A stretch of DNA of 64,000 nt from Pyropia yezoensis (taxonomy: Eukaryota; Rhodophyta; Bangiophyceae; Bangiales; Bangiaceae): NCBI GenBank assembly GCA_009829735.1, contig CM020618.1:10507119-10571118 (forward strand), written 5' to 3'. A program made the position numbers and the translations under genes. Shown one piece after another: positions 9,099 to 19,972 of this stretch. Below the pieces are notes generated by a model. That model was not told the origin of the DNA. It ran no database searches and saw nothing but the letters and a program-made list of their open reading frames with translations. The number at the start of each line of letters is the position of its first letter. Within the stretch, counting starts at the first letter, position 1.

Positions 9099-11632
9099 TC
9101 AGGGGGTACCCTCGCTGCCCGAAGGAGGCCACTCACGCGTAGACGCGTACACCTCCATACTCCACCGGTCGGCAATCTCGCGACGGTCAATCGCCTGAGT
9201 CATCTCAGTGCATAGCTCCACGAGAGTGCTGCGACCAGCCTCCACTTCCTCCAAAGCTATCTGGAGGCGGTCCAGCACCCCACCGAAGCAACGCGCGGTA
9301 CCAACCAGCGTAGCACCTGGGGCGATATCCCCCCAGGTAACAGAGAGACCCTCCCGCAGCTCGCGGGTAATGAGGGCGTCAACGCCCTCATACCATAGAC
9401 GGGGACCCCCGTCAGGCATGACAGGGACGATAGGTGACACTGGAGCAGCCAGAGGAGCCACAGGAGCCGATACGGCTACCACCGGAGCCGGTGCCGCCCG
9501 TTACGAGGCCGGTATGACCCCACGGAGGGGGCTCCACCGTAAACCCGGCGGGACTCCGCCCGACGACGGGACACCTCACGCTCCTCACCCGTAGAGTCCC
9601 ACTCTCGGGGACGACGACCAGCCCCCACCGGTATCGGGTTAGAGAACCACGGGGCCAAGACCTGAAGAGGGTCATGGATAACCATGGGAATACCCAGGTC
9701 AGGAACAGCCTCGGTGGACGCCCACCCTCCGTAACTGGGCTCACCCGGCTGAGTGCGCCGGATGCGCAACGAGTGACGAGGCGAGGGGACAGCCCCAGCC
9801 TGTGGATCCCGGTACGGGGGTAGGTTCAACAGCTCAGCCCAGTTCCCGGCATCGTGAACGGCCAGGAGGGCCTCGAACTCACGGGCCAACCCCGTCTTGG
9901 CAGCAATCATGTCAACGTTCAGCTCCCCAATATGCCGACGGACAACCGTCGGAAGATGAAACAGCCGCCCCTGCCGACGGACGGACAGCGAGAAGGAGGA
10001 AGCCTGCCCGAGGGTAACCTCGAGAGTGAAGGTCCCCTGCAACGGCTGGACAGGCCGAGAGGCCAACACACTACCGAAGTATCGGAGACACGAGCAAGTG
10101 TCAAACCAGAAAACCGGGGCGGGCTTTCACCCCTCCTGCCACAGAGGCGGGCGCACTGGAGTGTACACCGGCGCGCGACCGCTACCGGTCTGCAACGCAC
10201 ACGTTATATCTGTGCGGAACGCATCCGTCATGACACCATGGTTGCGTCGCCGGCTCGACGCTGACTTCAGCCCCGCCATGGGCGGGTACGGCGCCGTCAA
10301 CGTCAGATACGGGGATACCCCCGGGAAGTACTCAAACCCGGGATACCGGCCGGTATCGGCCACAGTCTGCCCGAACGCAACAGGGGTCACAGCGGCCGCA
10401 ACCCCCCGAGCACTAGCCGGGTAGTCAACTTTCCGCGGCAACGCGGGAACAACCAAGTCGCATACCCCGAACGCGGCGTTGAGGAAGACCTTACCCCGCC
10501 CGACCCGGGTGCGCCAGAGCTGGGCATGCCGGTCGTCCGGCTGACTCAGTATCCAATGATGCTCCACACGAACCGCATTCGGCTGGTTGACCAGCCGCGC
10601 CAACTCCCGCTCCCAACTCGGGTCCAACTTGATGCGCCGGGAGGAACCTCCACGGTAGCTCGGCGGGTGGAAGTCCACCCGCATCCGACCAGCGGAGTCC
10701 ATGGGCTCTTGCACGGTGAGGCCTCGAACCCGAGCCACCAAGACGGACACCGACATAGAGGGGTGGCCCGCCACCAAATCGAGGCCGCCACCCAGCGGGG
10801 AAGCCCGGGCGGGCCCAGGAAGAATCGGCGGCGCCGAGGGAAGCCCCACCGGCGGATGGGCCGGCGCCGCAGGCGCACGGGGGCGAGGAGGAAGAAGAAG
10901 GGCGGGCGCCCGCCCGGAGTAGCTCCCGGAGTCCACCGCCATCGGGGAAGACACGTCTTGACCACCAGTCGCCCGCGGCACCGCGGGAAGAGCGCCGTCA
11001 CCTCCCCTGCCCGACGACGGCACAACGGGGACGGATGGGGTAGACCCGTCAACCACCCCCGCGGACGGACCACCAATCGGGCGGGTACCCGCACCATCTT
11101 GACCCGCCGTCCCGGCCGGGGTGCCGCCACGACCGTCAGAAGCAGCGGCTGCACCCTCTTGAGGTAGCGCCACGCCGGCGCCGGCGACAGGAGCCATCCA
11201 GGCCGCCGGAGGAGTAGGAGCAGGAGCCGCCACACGCGTTTGACCGCCCCCCGACGGCGCCGTCGTGCCGCTGCAAACGGACGAAAACCCGCCCGGCGGG
11301 CCCGCCGCCGACACGCGGACGGTCACCCGATCCTCGAAGTCCGACGAGCTCGCAAGGAACCACTCGGCAGCGGTGGCGGCGACGGGAACGTCGTCCTGCA
11401 TCACCTCCTCCTTCTCAAGCAGGAGGTCGTCCACGCCCCCGGGCACCTGGGGGTCCGAAATGGTGGATCCGGGGTAGCAGGGGTTCCCCGTGCCAAGAAA
11501 GCCGCAGCCGGCTCGACCCGGTATGGGGAACGCTCGGGGACGAGCCAGGGAAGCGCGGGCACCCGCGCTTATAACCGCACAGCTCAGCACGAGCAATACG
11601 GCAGCGCGGGACGACCCGCGCCAGCCGAGCAA
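9099..11632 (-). pseudogene. Antisense accessory gene of family C retrotransposon (broken copy)
   Basis: A long minus-strand reading frame fills the interval between pol and the 3' LTR of a plus-strand element. 11632 to 9476 is one frame with a single in-frame TGA at 10127-10129. A frameshift near 9480-9560 leads into the segment ending at 9099. The true start is unclear: no ATG sits at 11632, and an in-frame ATG lies at 11401. The N-terminal third is Gly/Pro/Ala-rich; the rest looks globular. Order and short motifs resemble the family A antisense product: GRYPGFEYFPGVSPYLT against EWWPQVEVPYGFPALLP, then RRQGRLFHLPTVVRRHIGEL against RRGMLWHLPLRLIQGLEQLT. I recognise no known domain. A chance reading frame is possible but unlikely at this length in the same place in two families. 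Confidence 0.65.
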
Positions 11633-12034
11633 CGAGGTCGCTCCACCCAGGCACCTGGGTCAGGGCCACGCCCCCACACGGGGTAATCAAGGGGGGTCAC
11701 CCCACAACCGCCCCCACGCAACGCGGGCAGCCCCCGCCCCCACTCACTCGTCCACACGAGAGGGGCTCCCCTACCACCAGACGCCTGGTGGCGGATCCGC
11801 TTGCACCACTCCCCAGAAGAGGGGGCCGTGACACAAAACCCGCATCGGGAATTCAACGGTCCGGAAAACGGATCGTGTGTGTACCACACAAAGGGGGGCA
11901 CCCCCCTCAGACAACCCCGAAAAAGGGTGTCTGCCGCGACAGGGCGCAAAGCCCCACCCGACTGGTAAACGGTCGCGCGACACACTTACATTCGGAACAC
12001 CGAATCCAGCGAGACCCGAGGACGGGCCGAATCT

Positions 12035-12046
12035 AAGGGGGGGATA
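12035..12046 (+). promoter_or_regulatory. Polypurine tract of family C
   Basis: aagggggggata lies immediately before the LTR start TGTAGCA. Position and composition fit the plus-strand primer of an LTR retrotransposon. Confidence 0.6.
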
Positions 12047-12408
12047 TGTAGCAATATGGATGACCGTACTGTGACCCTAATACAGGGGGACTACTTCTAA
12101 CCCTTAACTTTCAATTTGGGAGTCCGTATTGGTCACGGTATCTATAAGTTACGTATGACCAGAGGGACTTGCATCTTGAGGTGGAGGGTAGTTAGTGGTG
12201 TCTCCGAGGGTTAATAACGAGGGGGCCGGCGGCGAATCCACCACCGGCCATGGTAGAACGACAAACCCCTCCCATTTGGGCTCCCATCTTGGTCCCGTGG
12301 TTTGTGCTCCAAGGACAGCATGCTTGGCCTCCCGGTGACGTTGGTGCCGATCCCCCTTGGTGAGTGTTCCCTGAGAGTGGTCGTGCAGCGGTTCCCTATT
12401 GTGCTACA
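12047..12408 (+). repeat. 3' LTR of family C (362 bp)
   Basis: It begins TGTAGCAATATGG directly after a polypurine tract and ends TATTGTGCTACA, giving inverted terminal heptamers TGTAGCA/TGCTACA with the canonical TG...CA ends. The first ~190 bp recur as an inverted copy immediately downstream (12409-12597), so 12047-12597 can fold into a long hairpin. The predicted 5-bp target duplication is 12409-12413 (attcg); its partner is outside the window. Confidence 0.75.
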
Positions 12409-12597
12409 ATTCGCCGCCGGCCCCCTCGTTATAAGCCCTCGGAGACACCACTAACCACCCTCCACCCCAAGATGCAAGCCCCTCTGGTCATACGTAGCTC
12501 GCAGATACCGTGACCATTACGGACTCCCAACTTGAAAGTAAAAGGATAGAAGTAGCCCCCTAGATTTGGGTCACAATACGGCCATCCATATTGCTAC
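12409..12597 (-). repeat. Inverted, truncated family C-type LTR fragment
   Basis: Read on the minus strand from 12597 (GTAGCAATATGGATGGCC), this fragment parallels the first ~190 bases of the LTR starting at 12047, with roughly one difference in eight by eye. It breaks off exactly where the other LTR ends. The simplest reading is that element C inserted into an older, oppositely oriented LTR of its own family. Confidence 0.7.
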
Positions 12598-12599
12598 CT

Positions 12600-12965
12600 C
12601 GCCTCGCTGTCCCTCTTAACGTGCATCTGGGGGAGCCTCGGCACGTTGGCCAGGCAGCCCCCCCCTTACCCCCGAGTGGCCCCGACCCGACTCTAACCTC
12701 GTCAGGTTGGGGGCCACTATCACTGCTGATTCTATTCTCCCTCACTAATGTCACACTCAATTTCCCTCAAATCAAGTCCCTCACAAATCTGCAGAAGCCC
12801 ATCAGAAGTCCCTCTCTCACGTGTGGGTAGTTTAGTCCACCGCATCCCAGTGCCGGGCACGGGCCACGGCCGCCAACCATCCCCACACGGCGGGCGTGTC
12901 CTGGCACCTGGTGTCCCCTGGTTGCCATTCCGGGTCGGCGCCAAGTCAGGGCCAGAGATGCTACA
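12600..12965 (+). repeat. LTR fragment of family D
   Basis: This segment matches, in inverse orientation, roughly 52179-52545 of the solo LTR at 52179-52751 (shared CGCTGTCCCTCTTAACGTGC and following, ending GATGCTACA). The other end is cut by the family C-type LTR fragment, which therefore appears to have inserted into it. Confidence 0.75.
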
Positions 12966-12980
12966 GGCGCCGCCGCGGCG

Positions 12981-13512
12981 ATGCGGGCGGTCGACCTGAC
13001 CTTCACGCCGCAAGGGCTGCACGTGCAGCAGGCATTCCACAAGAGCGAAGCGTGGACGCGCGCGCGCTCCGCTTTCCTCGTACCGGTGCACCCAGCCGGC
13101 TACACCTCCGACCCACCGCTGCTGTTCCTGCGCGCGTACGTGCGAGACTTCGCGGCGGACGGCGGGTCTCCTTGGGCGCCCCTCTTTGCTGCGCCGGGGG
13201 AGTTCCCCGGACATCGCGCGACCTCTCGGTGGCTGCGCCCGGCACTGGCCTTGCTCGGCGCCTCCCCACCAGTGGGTGTGCGTTGGTCTGGGAAGTCCCT
13301 ACGGAGCGGCGCCGCAACCGCGGCTAACGCCATCGGCGTGCCACTTCCGGGTCGTCGCGGCGTACATGGAGCATTCTAGGCCGACGGTCACCGCGCGCCA
13401 CTATATCGACGCGAGGCTGCTCCCGTCGGCCGCGGCCTCCGAGTTTTTTGGCGGCTACATCTCCGACTGGTCTGGCTTTCCTGGCCCTGCCCGCAAGGGT
13501 GGTTACGGTTAA
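12981..13512 (+). pseudogene. Tyrosine recombinase C-terminal remnant (DIRS/Crypton-like)
   Basis: The frame from 12981 contains WSGKSLRSGAATAANAIGVP, which resembles the box II Arg region of tyrosine recombinases in DIRS-like and related elements. A frameshift leads into a second frame with YMEHSRPTVTARHYIDARLL, which fits the C-terminal histidine and nucleophilic tyrosine region. The second frame stops at 13512. The upstream catalytic part is absent, cut at the family D LTR end. I cannot assign the family: DIRS, Ngaro or Crypton origins all remain possible. Confidence 0.5.
13472..13507 (+). repeat. 36-bp direct repeat, copy 1
   Basis: An identical copy (starts ctggctttcctggccctgcc, ends ggttacg) lies at 13991-14026. 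Copy 1 overlaps the end of the tyrosine-recombinase frame. The 483 bases between the copies are GC-rich with no supported gene. Confidence 0.85.
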
Positions 13513-13990
13513 TTCGTCTATGCACGTGCAGGTAACTGCCTACTTCACTTCCGCCCCCCATCCTCCCCCCCCCCTCTCTTGCACTCTGTCTTCCATGCGT
13601 TTCTGACTGTCGCCAGCACTGTTGCCGCGGGCCAACCTTGGCCCATGCGTGCTTGCTGGCGGGTGCCCTGGGCACCCCTTGCGTGGAGGGGGGAGAGAGA
13701 GGGGGGGCGCGGCCTCATATGCCCGCGGCGCGAGCGGTGCGGGCTGCCGGTTTGGCCCGGCACGTCCGCCCCTTCTCCCGCGGCGACCCACCCGCCCCCC
13801 CTTGCGCTTACCGTTTCTTGGCGGTTTTGGCCGGCGCCATCCGCCCTTATTTCTTCTTTGTCCTCCCCGCCCTTGGCCACGCCTCCGGTCGCCCCTCGGG
13901 CTTTCGAGGTGCGCCCGGCGAGGAGTGTGTTTGTCTTGTCTTTCACTCTCTCGGAATTGCTGGAGTCCTTCGGGAACAAAACTGCGTCAA

Positions 13991-14026
13991 CTGGCTTTCC
14001 TGGCCCTGCCCGCAAGGGTGGTTACG
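13991..14026 (+). repeat. 36-bp direct repeat, copy 2
   Basis: Exact second copy of the repeat at 13472-13507. Split direct repeats at element ends are typical of tyrosine-recombinase retrotransposons of the Ngaro/PAT type, so the pair may mark the 3' side of that element; this is inference. Confidence 0.85.
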
Positions 14027-14592
14027 AGGGTTCATACAACGTATCTGTATAGAATTGGAGCACAGCTGCCTGGAGCACCTGCGGTGGACCTCTGGGGTTG
14101 AAAATCAACACGGAATCCTTACTTTTCGCCTCGTGGGAGCAGGGCACAGTGCTTCACGTGCATCAGCATGGCAGCAACATATATAAGTGCCATGAGCCTC
14201 TGAAAGCTGCATTCGCGCGCGGACAAATTGCCGAAGCAATACAAACCGAAGAAAAAATATTGGGTGCAAGAAAGGCGCTTTCTATGCGGCATTTTATGGT
14301 GCTATGAGAGGCACGGTGCCATACCTTCTTTTCCTCTTGTTATTTCTTTCTTGTTCTCAATCAGTTACTTCTTGTTATGTGCAGTCGTTTACATTTTCTC
14401 CCGTCCAACCAGGAAGTCATATCGACGACAAAGTCGCGCGAACGTTGCACGTGTGGGATGTAATGCAATATTCGCTCTGAACCCTAATGTCCGCCCTTAA
14501 CTGGGGGTGGCCTGTGGGCCCCCGGGGGACCCTCGAGCTGACGGAGCTCCAATCCCTCACGAGATGGACGATTGACTGAAATGAGCACTTTC
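14027..14592. other. Unassigned interval
   Basis: Lower-GC sequence between the 36-bp repeat and a pogo remnant. I see no gene, TIR or LTR here. Confidence 0.5.
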
Positions 14593-15264
14593 ACGCAGGA
14601 CTGACCGTGGGTGCGCCTCACCGATTCGGCTCATCCCTCTCGCTGACGCCGCCGCCGACCAACACCATCCGGTCTCGCGACCGCGCGCTTCCTGGCGATT
14701 AGAACGACGGCGCTTCACGTTGGCCGACCCCGCTGCCAGCTTTCCCGGTCTACACTTTCGACCTCCGCCATTGGCTACTCGCGCCGCTGAAGTGCGCAGG
14801 CAGCTGCACGGGGTCGTACCTGTGGCGGATAACGTCCACACTGACGTTTCTGGGGTGGTAGCTTTGATGGCTAACAGCCGCTTGTGGGACGACTTTGAGG
14901 GTGTGTCTGACAGTGAGCGCTCCGTTGCTGTTGAGCAGTGGTTTGCTGCGGAGGATGATGTGGAGGCGTTGGATGAGACGGTCGACATGGCGCTAGGGGA
15001 GAGGATGGACGAGTGCGAGGAGTAGATGCCGTCGTGCTATTATGGTTTTGACTGGTCGTGCGTAGGAAGCAACTTGTGCGCCTGGCTGGTGCGCCCTGCT
15101 CGCCTCACCCGATGACGCGGATTTCTTGCGAGCGTGTAATTTGATCGGCTGCGACGCCCGGCGGTGTTTGTCAGTCCACGCACTCGTTGCGAATCCGCTG
15201 TAAATGATATTCCGATTATATTAAGGAAACCCTAGCCCCCCTTCATATAGTCGAATAATGACTG
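14593..15264 (+). mobile_element. Pogo/Tigger-type remnant, 5' truncated
   Basis: About 670 bp are closely similar to the right part of the TIR-bounded element at 36268-37044. The 3' end is intact: it finishes CGAATAATGACTG followed by TA, the same terminus and TA duplication as in the other copy. No matching left TIR is found. It lacks the internal segment encoding the conserved IIAEEWEKVTAVQLANCW stretch present in the other copy. Confidence 0.75.
14720..15025 (+). pseudogene. Pogo/Tigger transposase, C-terminal acidic end
   Basis: The conserved part reads AAEVRRQLHGVVPVADNVHT and ends with an acidic tail (EDDVEALDETVDM), nearly identical to 36547-36804. Tigger-like transposases end with a similar acidic region after the DDE core. 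The catalytic core is absent, so this is a fragment. Confidence 0.6.
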
Positions 15265-15668
15265 TACTTTCTTGGTTTTCGTACACGTGGAACCACGTAC
15301 TGCACAGTATATACCTCCGTCCTGCTTGCAAACGAGGCCGTGGGGGCTGAAAACGCGGGCACCCGCGGCCGTGTCACGGTCGAGTACGCCCACGGGCGTG
15401 AGTGGGGCGATGGCGCTTTGCAGGGATGGGTTGTGTCGCTAGTCGACATATCTCGCGTGTTTAAGGAAGGAACCGGACAGGGAGAGCGCCACCGAAAGCA
15501 GGTTGTGCAGCACTGACGGTGTGAGCGAGCGTTGAAGGAGGACTCCCGCGGTCGCCGTGGCCTTGAGAACCAACCGCAAAGACGATGACGGTGACGGCGG
15601 CAAGAAATGAACGTCGCCTTAAAGAGGTTGGCTGGGGGGGAAGAAACCGCACCCAAAGCCGTCATTCT
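15265..15668. other. Interval between pogo remnant and the PAP-like gene
   Basis: No gene supported. It contains the region downstream of the minus-strand gene that ends at 15669. Confidence 0.4.
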
Positions 15669-16976
15669 TCAGCGGCCCGACGTGCCCGTGCCCCCCGCAG
15701 GCCCCGCTGGTGGCAGCCACCCCGTCACCCGCGCAACCGCCCGGTCCATCAGCGCCGTCGTCTTGTCTATGACCCCCCCCTCAGCAGCAGCCGTGGCGGC
15801 ATCGCGCGCCCACACGTTGGCCACCCCCGCAAAGCGCCGCCCCTTGCTGCGCGTCACCAGCAGCGGCGTCTTCCCCCCCGCGGCCAGGTGCGAGATGTCG
15901 ACCCGCTCTGGCGGGGCAAAAAACTCGGCCGGCAGCATCCGCGTCAGGGCCGCCACCAGGCGGTCGGGCCGCGGCGGCACCCGCGACGCCGGCCGCCCGG
16001 GCGACGACGGCCGTCCGCCTATTGGCCGGAGCTGGTGTTCGAGGAAGGTCAGCCGGAGGACCGCCGGCCGCCCCGACGCCGACGCCGTCGACACAACCGC
16101 GTAGCGGGAGAGGATGAGGAAGAGGCCCGTGTACTCGACGCCCCCCGCCGCCAAGATGGACCACTCGGCAAAGTTGACCGCCAGCCGTGGCTGGACGTAG
16201 AAGCGGGTGCCGACGCGCCGCAGCCGCACCACCGAAGAGGGGGTACCGAGCGTGGTGGAGGAGAAGAGGAGGCGCCACGGCCGCCCGCCGTCAAGCGCTG
16301 CATGCAGTGCCGCCTCGGCCGGCGACAGGGGAGGCGTACTGGGTGGTGTGATGGCGGGAGGGGGGGAGCGGAGAGGGCCGCCAGTGGGGATGCCGCCCCG
16401 GCGCGAAGCCGTTGCCTCCGTGTGGCCCGGAGGCGGCGACAGCGGTGGCAGCGTCGATGACTGCGGCGGCGGTGGCGGCGGTGCGGCAGTCCCAGCAGCG
16501 GCGACAGTGGCGGCGGCGACGGCTGGCAGCGGCACAGCCGGTGCCGCCTCGAGGGCCTCAATGAGCGCGCGGACCTTTAGATTCTGGCGCGGCAAGTTTA
16601 TCAGCCGGAGAAGGATACGCACGAGCTGCACCCGCTGCGCGTGGCCCGCACCGTCGGCGTCGCCCGCCACCCCGCGGCGGGCGGCGGGGAGGGACCCGCC
16701 GGTGAGGGCGGCGTCGCCAAAGTCTGCACCGTCAAACCGGGGCGCCGCCATGCGCGGGGGGGGCAGGCGGCGGCGGCCGGGACCAGCCGCGGTGACGCCG
16801 CCGCCACCGCCGCGGCCGCCGCCGGCACCCCCGTGGGGAGTCACGCCGGGAGCAGCGCCGGGGGGGGTGGGGGCGGGGGCTGCCGGTGCGCCGCCAACCC
16901 CCCGCTGACGCGACAGGGCGGCTACCCGCCGGGGGGGTGGGGACGAGCCCAGCGGCAGGGCGTGAGCAAACGCCAT
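15669..16976 (-). CDS. PAP/fibrillin-like plastid protein (putative)
   Basis: 435 aa from ATG 16976. The frame is open further upstream, but this Met begins a plastid-type transit peptide (MAFAHALPLGSSPPPRR). After a Gly/Pro-rich stretch, residues ~115-145 form a helix (VRILLRLINLPRQNLKVRAL). A Pro-rich insert follows, then residues ~225-318 show the WRLLFSS motif followed by beta-rich sequence ending VLRLTFLEHQL. Helix, then LDG-x-WRLLFSS, then a strand series is the order seen in plastid lipid-associated proteins (PAP/fibrillins), which bind lipophilic molecules at thylakoids and plastoglobules. The helix-to-sheet insert and long C-terminal extension are unusual. The assignment rests on motif order only; an unrelated plastid protein is possible. 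The 5' neighbour is a gene-poor 3-kb interval. Confidence 0.5.
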   Translation of the reverse strand: MAFAHALPLGSSPPPRRVAALSRQRGVGGAPAAPAPTPPGAAPGVTPHGGAGGGRGGGGGVTAAGPGRRRLPPPRMAAPRFDGADFGDAALTGGSLPAARRGVAGDADGAGHAQRVQLVRILLRLINLPRQNLKVRALIEALEAAPAVPLPAVAAATVAAAGTAAPPPPPPQSSTLPPLSPPPGHTEATASRRGGIPTGGPLRSPPPAITPPSTPPLSPAEAALHAALDGGRPWRLLFSSTTLGTPSSVVRLRRVGTRFYVQPRLAVNFAEWSILAAGGVEYTGLFLILSRYAVVSTASASGRPAVLRLTFLEHQLRPIGGRPSSPGRPASRVPPRPDRLVAALTRMLPAEFFAPPERVDISHLAAGGKTPLLVTRSKGRRFAGVANVWARDAATAAAEGGVIDKTTALMDRAVARVTGWLPPAGPAGGTGTSGR

Positions 16977-19972
16977 GGCAAAAAGTGGGGAGCGGAAGGG
17001 AATGGGGGACGGGGGAGGAAGAGGAAGCAGGAGCCACAGGGAACCAACAGAGGGAGCAGACAGGTTTGGGTGGTGGGGTAACAAGGAAGACGCACCCGCT
17101 ACCACGACAGGAGGACAGCCTTTGACCTGCCGCAGTGGTGACGTATGCTCTGTGTGTGAAGAGGTGGGGGACTGGGTCAGTTTGAAGAGGTAGGGGACGC
17201 ACACGGGCGGCGGCCGATTGGAATGCACCAGCTGCTGGAGGGGAGCGGTGGCGGCAGTGGGGCGGGCGGGCGGCGGGTGCGGCGGCAGCAGCGAAGGCCC
17301 GTCGGGACGCGGGGGACCGCGCGACTGCCGACGCGGAGGACGCGCTGCCGGTGCGGCGACCGCCGGAAGGATGCACGGCGACCGCCAGCGTGCGGCTGGT
17401 CGCACGAATGCGAGCGGTAGCGTCTGGGAGGGAGGCGGGGGCAGAGGGGCGGCGGTGGGGAGCGAGCTCTGGTGCAAGGAGCAAATCACCGTAGGCGCCG
17501 AGGGAGGGGGCGGGGCGGCAGGGGCGGGCAGCGGCGTGGGCCCGCAACGCCCAGAGGCCTGGTGCCGCTCCGCTACAGAACAGCAGCTGGGCCGCCGAGG
17601 CGGGGCCCACGCGACGGCTGCCAGGGGACGGCGCGACACTGAGTGGAAGCTGCACGAAGAAGCGGGCCTCGGCCACAAGCAGGCAGCTTGGCCAGCGTGG
17701 CCGCTCGCGTGGCTCAGAAGTCACGATGAAATCCGAAATGAAAGTTTCCTTGCTGTCGATTCATGACGATAGATCCCGCTGCTGGTCCCTTGGCCTTTCG
17801 TAGGTGCCATGCCTTGGCCATCGGTTCCGTCCCCCTACCGGTGGTGCGGTGCACCCCGCCCTTTCCTCACTTCTTTTACCTACGTGGCGCTTCGGCCGGG
17901 TGCGAAGGGCACGCACAAGTGGGGGTGGGGCGCTGGTGGCACACTCTGCCCGCCCTCCCAGCCTTCATCGACGCCTTCACGGGCCTGTGCGCCGCTCCCC
18001 CGTTATGGATGCTGATGGCGGCGTTGGGGCATCGCCGCTCGTGGTGGCGAGCCGCCCCCCTCCCGTTCTCCACTAGCCTTGCTCGCTGTCGGTGGTGGCC
18101 TCCCCAAACGGGCGTCGTGGCGCCCTTAGCTAGCCAGATGGTGGCGACCTCCACCGCCGCCAGGTCCGTGGCACGCCGGTGGGGGTGGGCTTCCCGTCAC
18201 GCTGCACCTGCCCTGCCACCCCCGTGGTTGCCTCACGCTGTAGGGCAGCGGCGGGAGGCATGGGCGGCTGCGACGGCAGCCGAGATCGGGGCGATGCTCT
18301 TGCTGGAACAAAAAGGGAGACTTTAACTCACTGCAGGCGGTGGTCAGCGCAACTCGACGTCGGCGTGTGGTGGCGCGGTGACAGCGGCGGTGGAGCGTGA
18401 TGGCACGGGCGCGGTAGATGCTGACGGCCCGCCCCCCGCTGCAACGCGGGTCGTGGCAAGCCTGGCGCGCTCGGCCGACGCCGGAGGGGGCGCCCCTGGA
18501 GGGGTGTGCTGCCACCCGCCTCACCCCACCCGTCGCGGTGGGCGTGCCGGTGGCTGCCGCCATTGGAGGAGCAGGGAAGGGGCCCTCCTTGTGGGCGGTG
18601 GCGGGGGCGGGAGGTCGGCACTCCCGATGCGGTGCGCGGGGGGCGTGTGCAGGAGGGGGCGGGGTAGGTGGCCTTTGCCCTTCGCCTCGTCGTGGTTGGC
18701 GCGGCGTGGTGCAGGGCGTGGTGGCGGTGGCGCGCGGCCCCTAGACGGGCGCGTGGCCGTGCCTAGAGCAGCTGCGTGGTGGCTTGTGGGGTTGGGGGGG
18801 GCGGGGGTGCGTCGCGCCCTCCCGACGGCTGGCATGGGTTGCAGCGCATGCGGTGGGCGGCGATGGGGGTGCACGCCTTGCGGTGGGATGGCACTCTCCG
18901 CTCCCGCGCGTCCCAACACGGCGAATCGTGACCCCATCCCTGTACATACATAGATGGACACACTGTGCAGCCCAGAACCGATGTGTGGTTCCCACGGCCG
19001 CGAAGGTAGTGGGCGCGCTCCCACCGTGCCGCACAGGCTGCCGACCCTGTGATACTCATGACGGGCTCAAGAGGGAGGCGTGTGTCTGAGAGAGTCTGCC
19101 AGCGCGCCCGTCACCGAGCGCCATATCACGCACATCCGGGGACCCTAACGGGCGAGCCTGTCTTTTTATCATGGCGCGTGCCACGCATGGTGGGCGCTCG
19201 ATGGGGCCATCAAAACCCGGGGTGCTCTCCCCGTTGGAGACGAGTCTGGTCAGGAGCTCGTCCAGCCTCGTCACATACCCGTGGACGGTGAAGGGGGTAT
19301 ATCCTTGTCAGGGACCTTTTTGGGCCACACCGGCACATACTGTCCACCGGTGCCTCCCACTCCGGATCTTTGGCCAGGTCATCCTGTCCGCGAGGGGCTG
19401 GCGATGCGGTTCCCCGCAGCTCGCGCGGCCCGCACTGGGGTCCCCGCCAGCTCTAGCCAAGCGCCAGCAAGGACAGCGCACACCCGGATTCAGGACAATC
19501 TGATCCCCCTCCACCCTCTAACAAGCACGCACTCATGCTTTCAGGTGCTCAGGATCCCCCGTCAAAAGCCGCCGACGGCCCTGCTGTCCGACGCGCCTCC
19601 TCGCGCCATCCACCAGGCTGGGACCTCCACGCGCCATCCGCCCGTTTAGCGCACCCACGCCCCATCCTCCCGTGGGGCCTCTCCGCCCCATCCGCTTGGC
19701 CGCGTGGAGGCGACACGGGAATCGTAGGGGAGGGAGGTCGCACTCTGGCACGCGGGAGGGAGTTTTTACTGGACGTGAGAGACGGGACGGCCGTGCATAT
19801 TAAACGCTGTGTCTTTTCGCCGTTGGCAGGAAGATACCGCTCTCCAACGCGTGCCCACTGTCGCCTCCTTCCCGGAACCCGCCTGAGCCCATCAGCCTGC
19901 TTCCACCCTGCATCCGTTCTTCCGTATCCCTTTCCACATCTTTCCCGCCCCCGCTACCCCGTACACCTCATC
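16977..19972. other. 3-kb GC-rich interval without a supported gene
   Basis: Many overlapping frames are open on both strands here because stop codons are rare at this GC content. None shows a recognisable domain or a credible start. The promoter of the minus-strand PAP-like gene should lie near 17000, and that of the secreted protein gene just before 19973. Confidence 0.5.

Larger units (their letters stand above)
3312..12408 (+). mobile_element. Ty3/gypsy chromodomain retrotransposon, family C (5' end missing)
   Basis: From 5' to 3' it contains a 5'-truncated gag (3312-4548), pol (4632-8649: protease, reverse transcriptase, RNase H, integrase, chromodomain), a long antisense frame (9099-11632), a polypurine tract (12035-12046) and a 3' LTR (12047-12408). 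Its 5' LTR and the start of gag must lie left of the window, beyond the family A element that abuts gag at 3311/3312. The 449-bp spacer 8650-9098 between pol and the antisense frame has no gene I can support. The element is defective: two nonsense codons, at least two frameshifts and a lost catalytic aspartate in pol. Confidence 0.85.

Noticed and set aside
12047..12597. A fold-back DNA transposon or MITE with 190-bp terminal inverted repeats
   Set aside because: The left arm follows a polypurine tract and has LTR ends (TGTAGCA/TGCTACA), and the right arm stops exactly at the LTR end. Nested LTRs explain it better.
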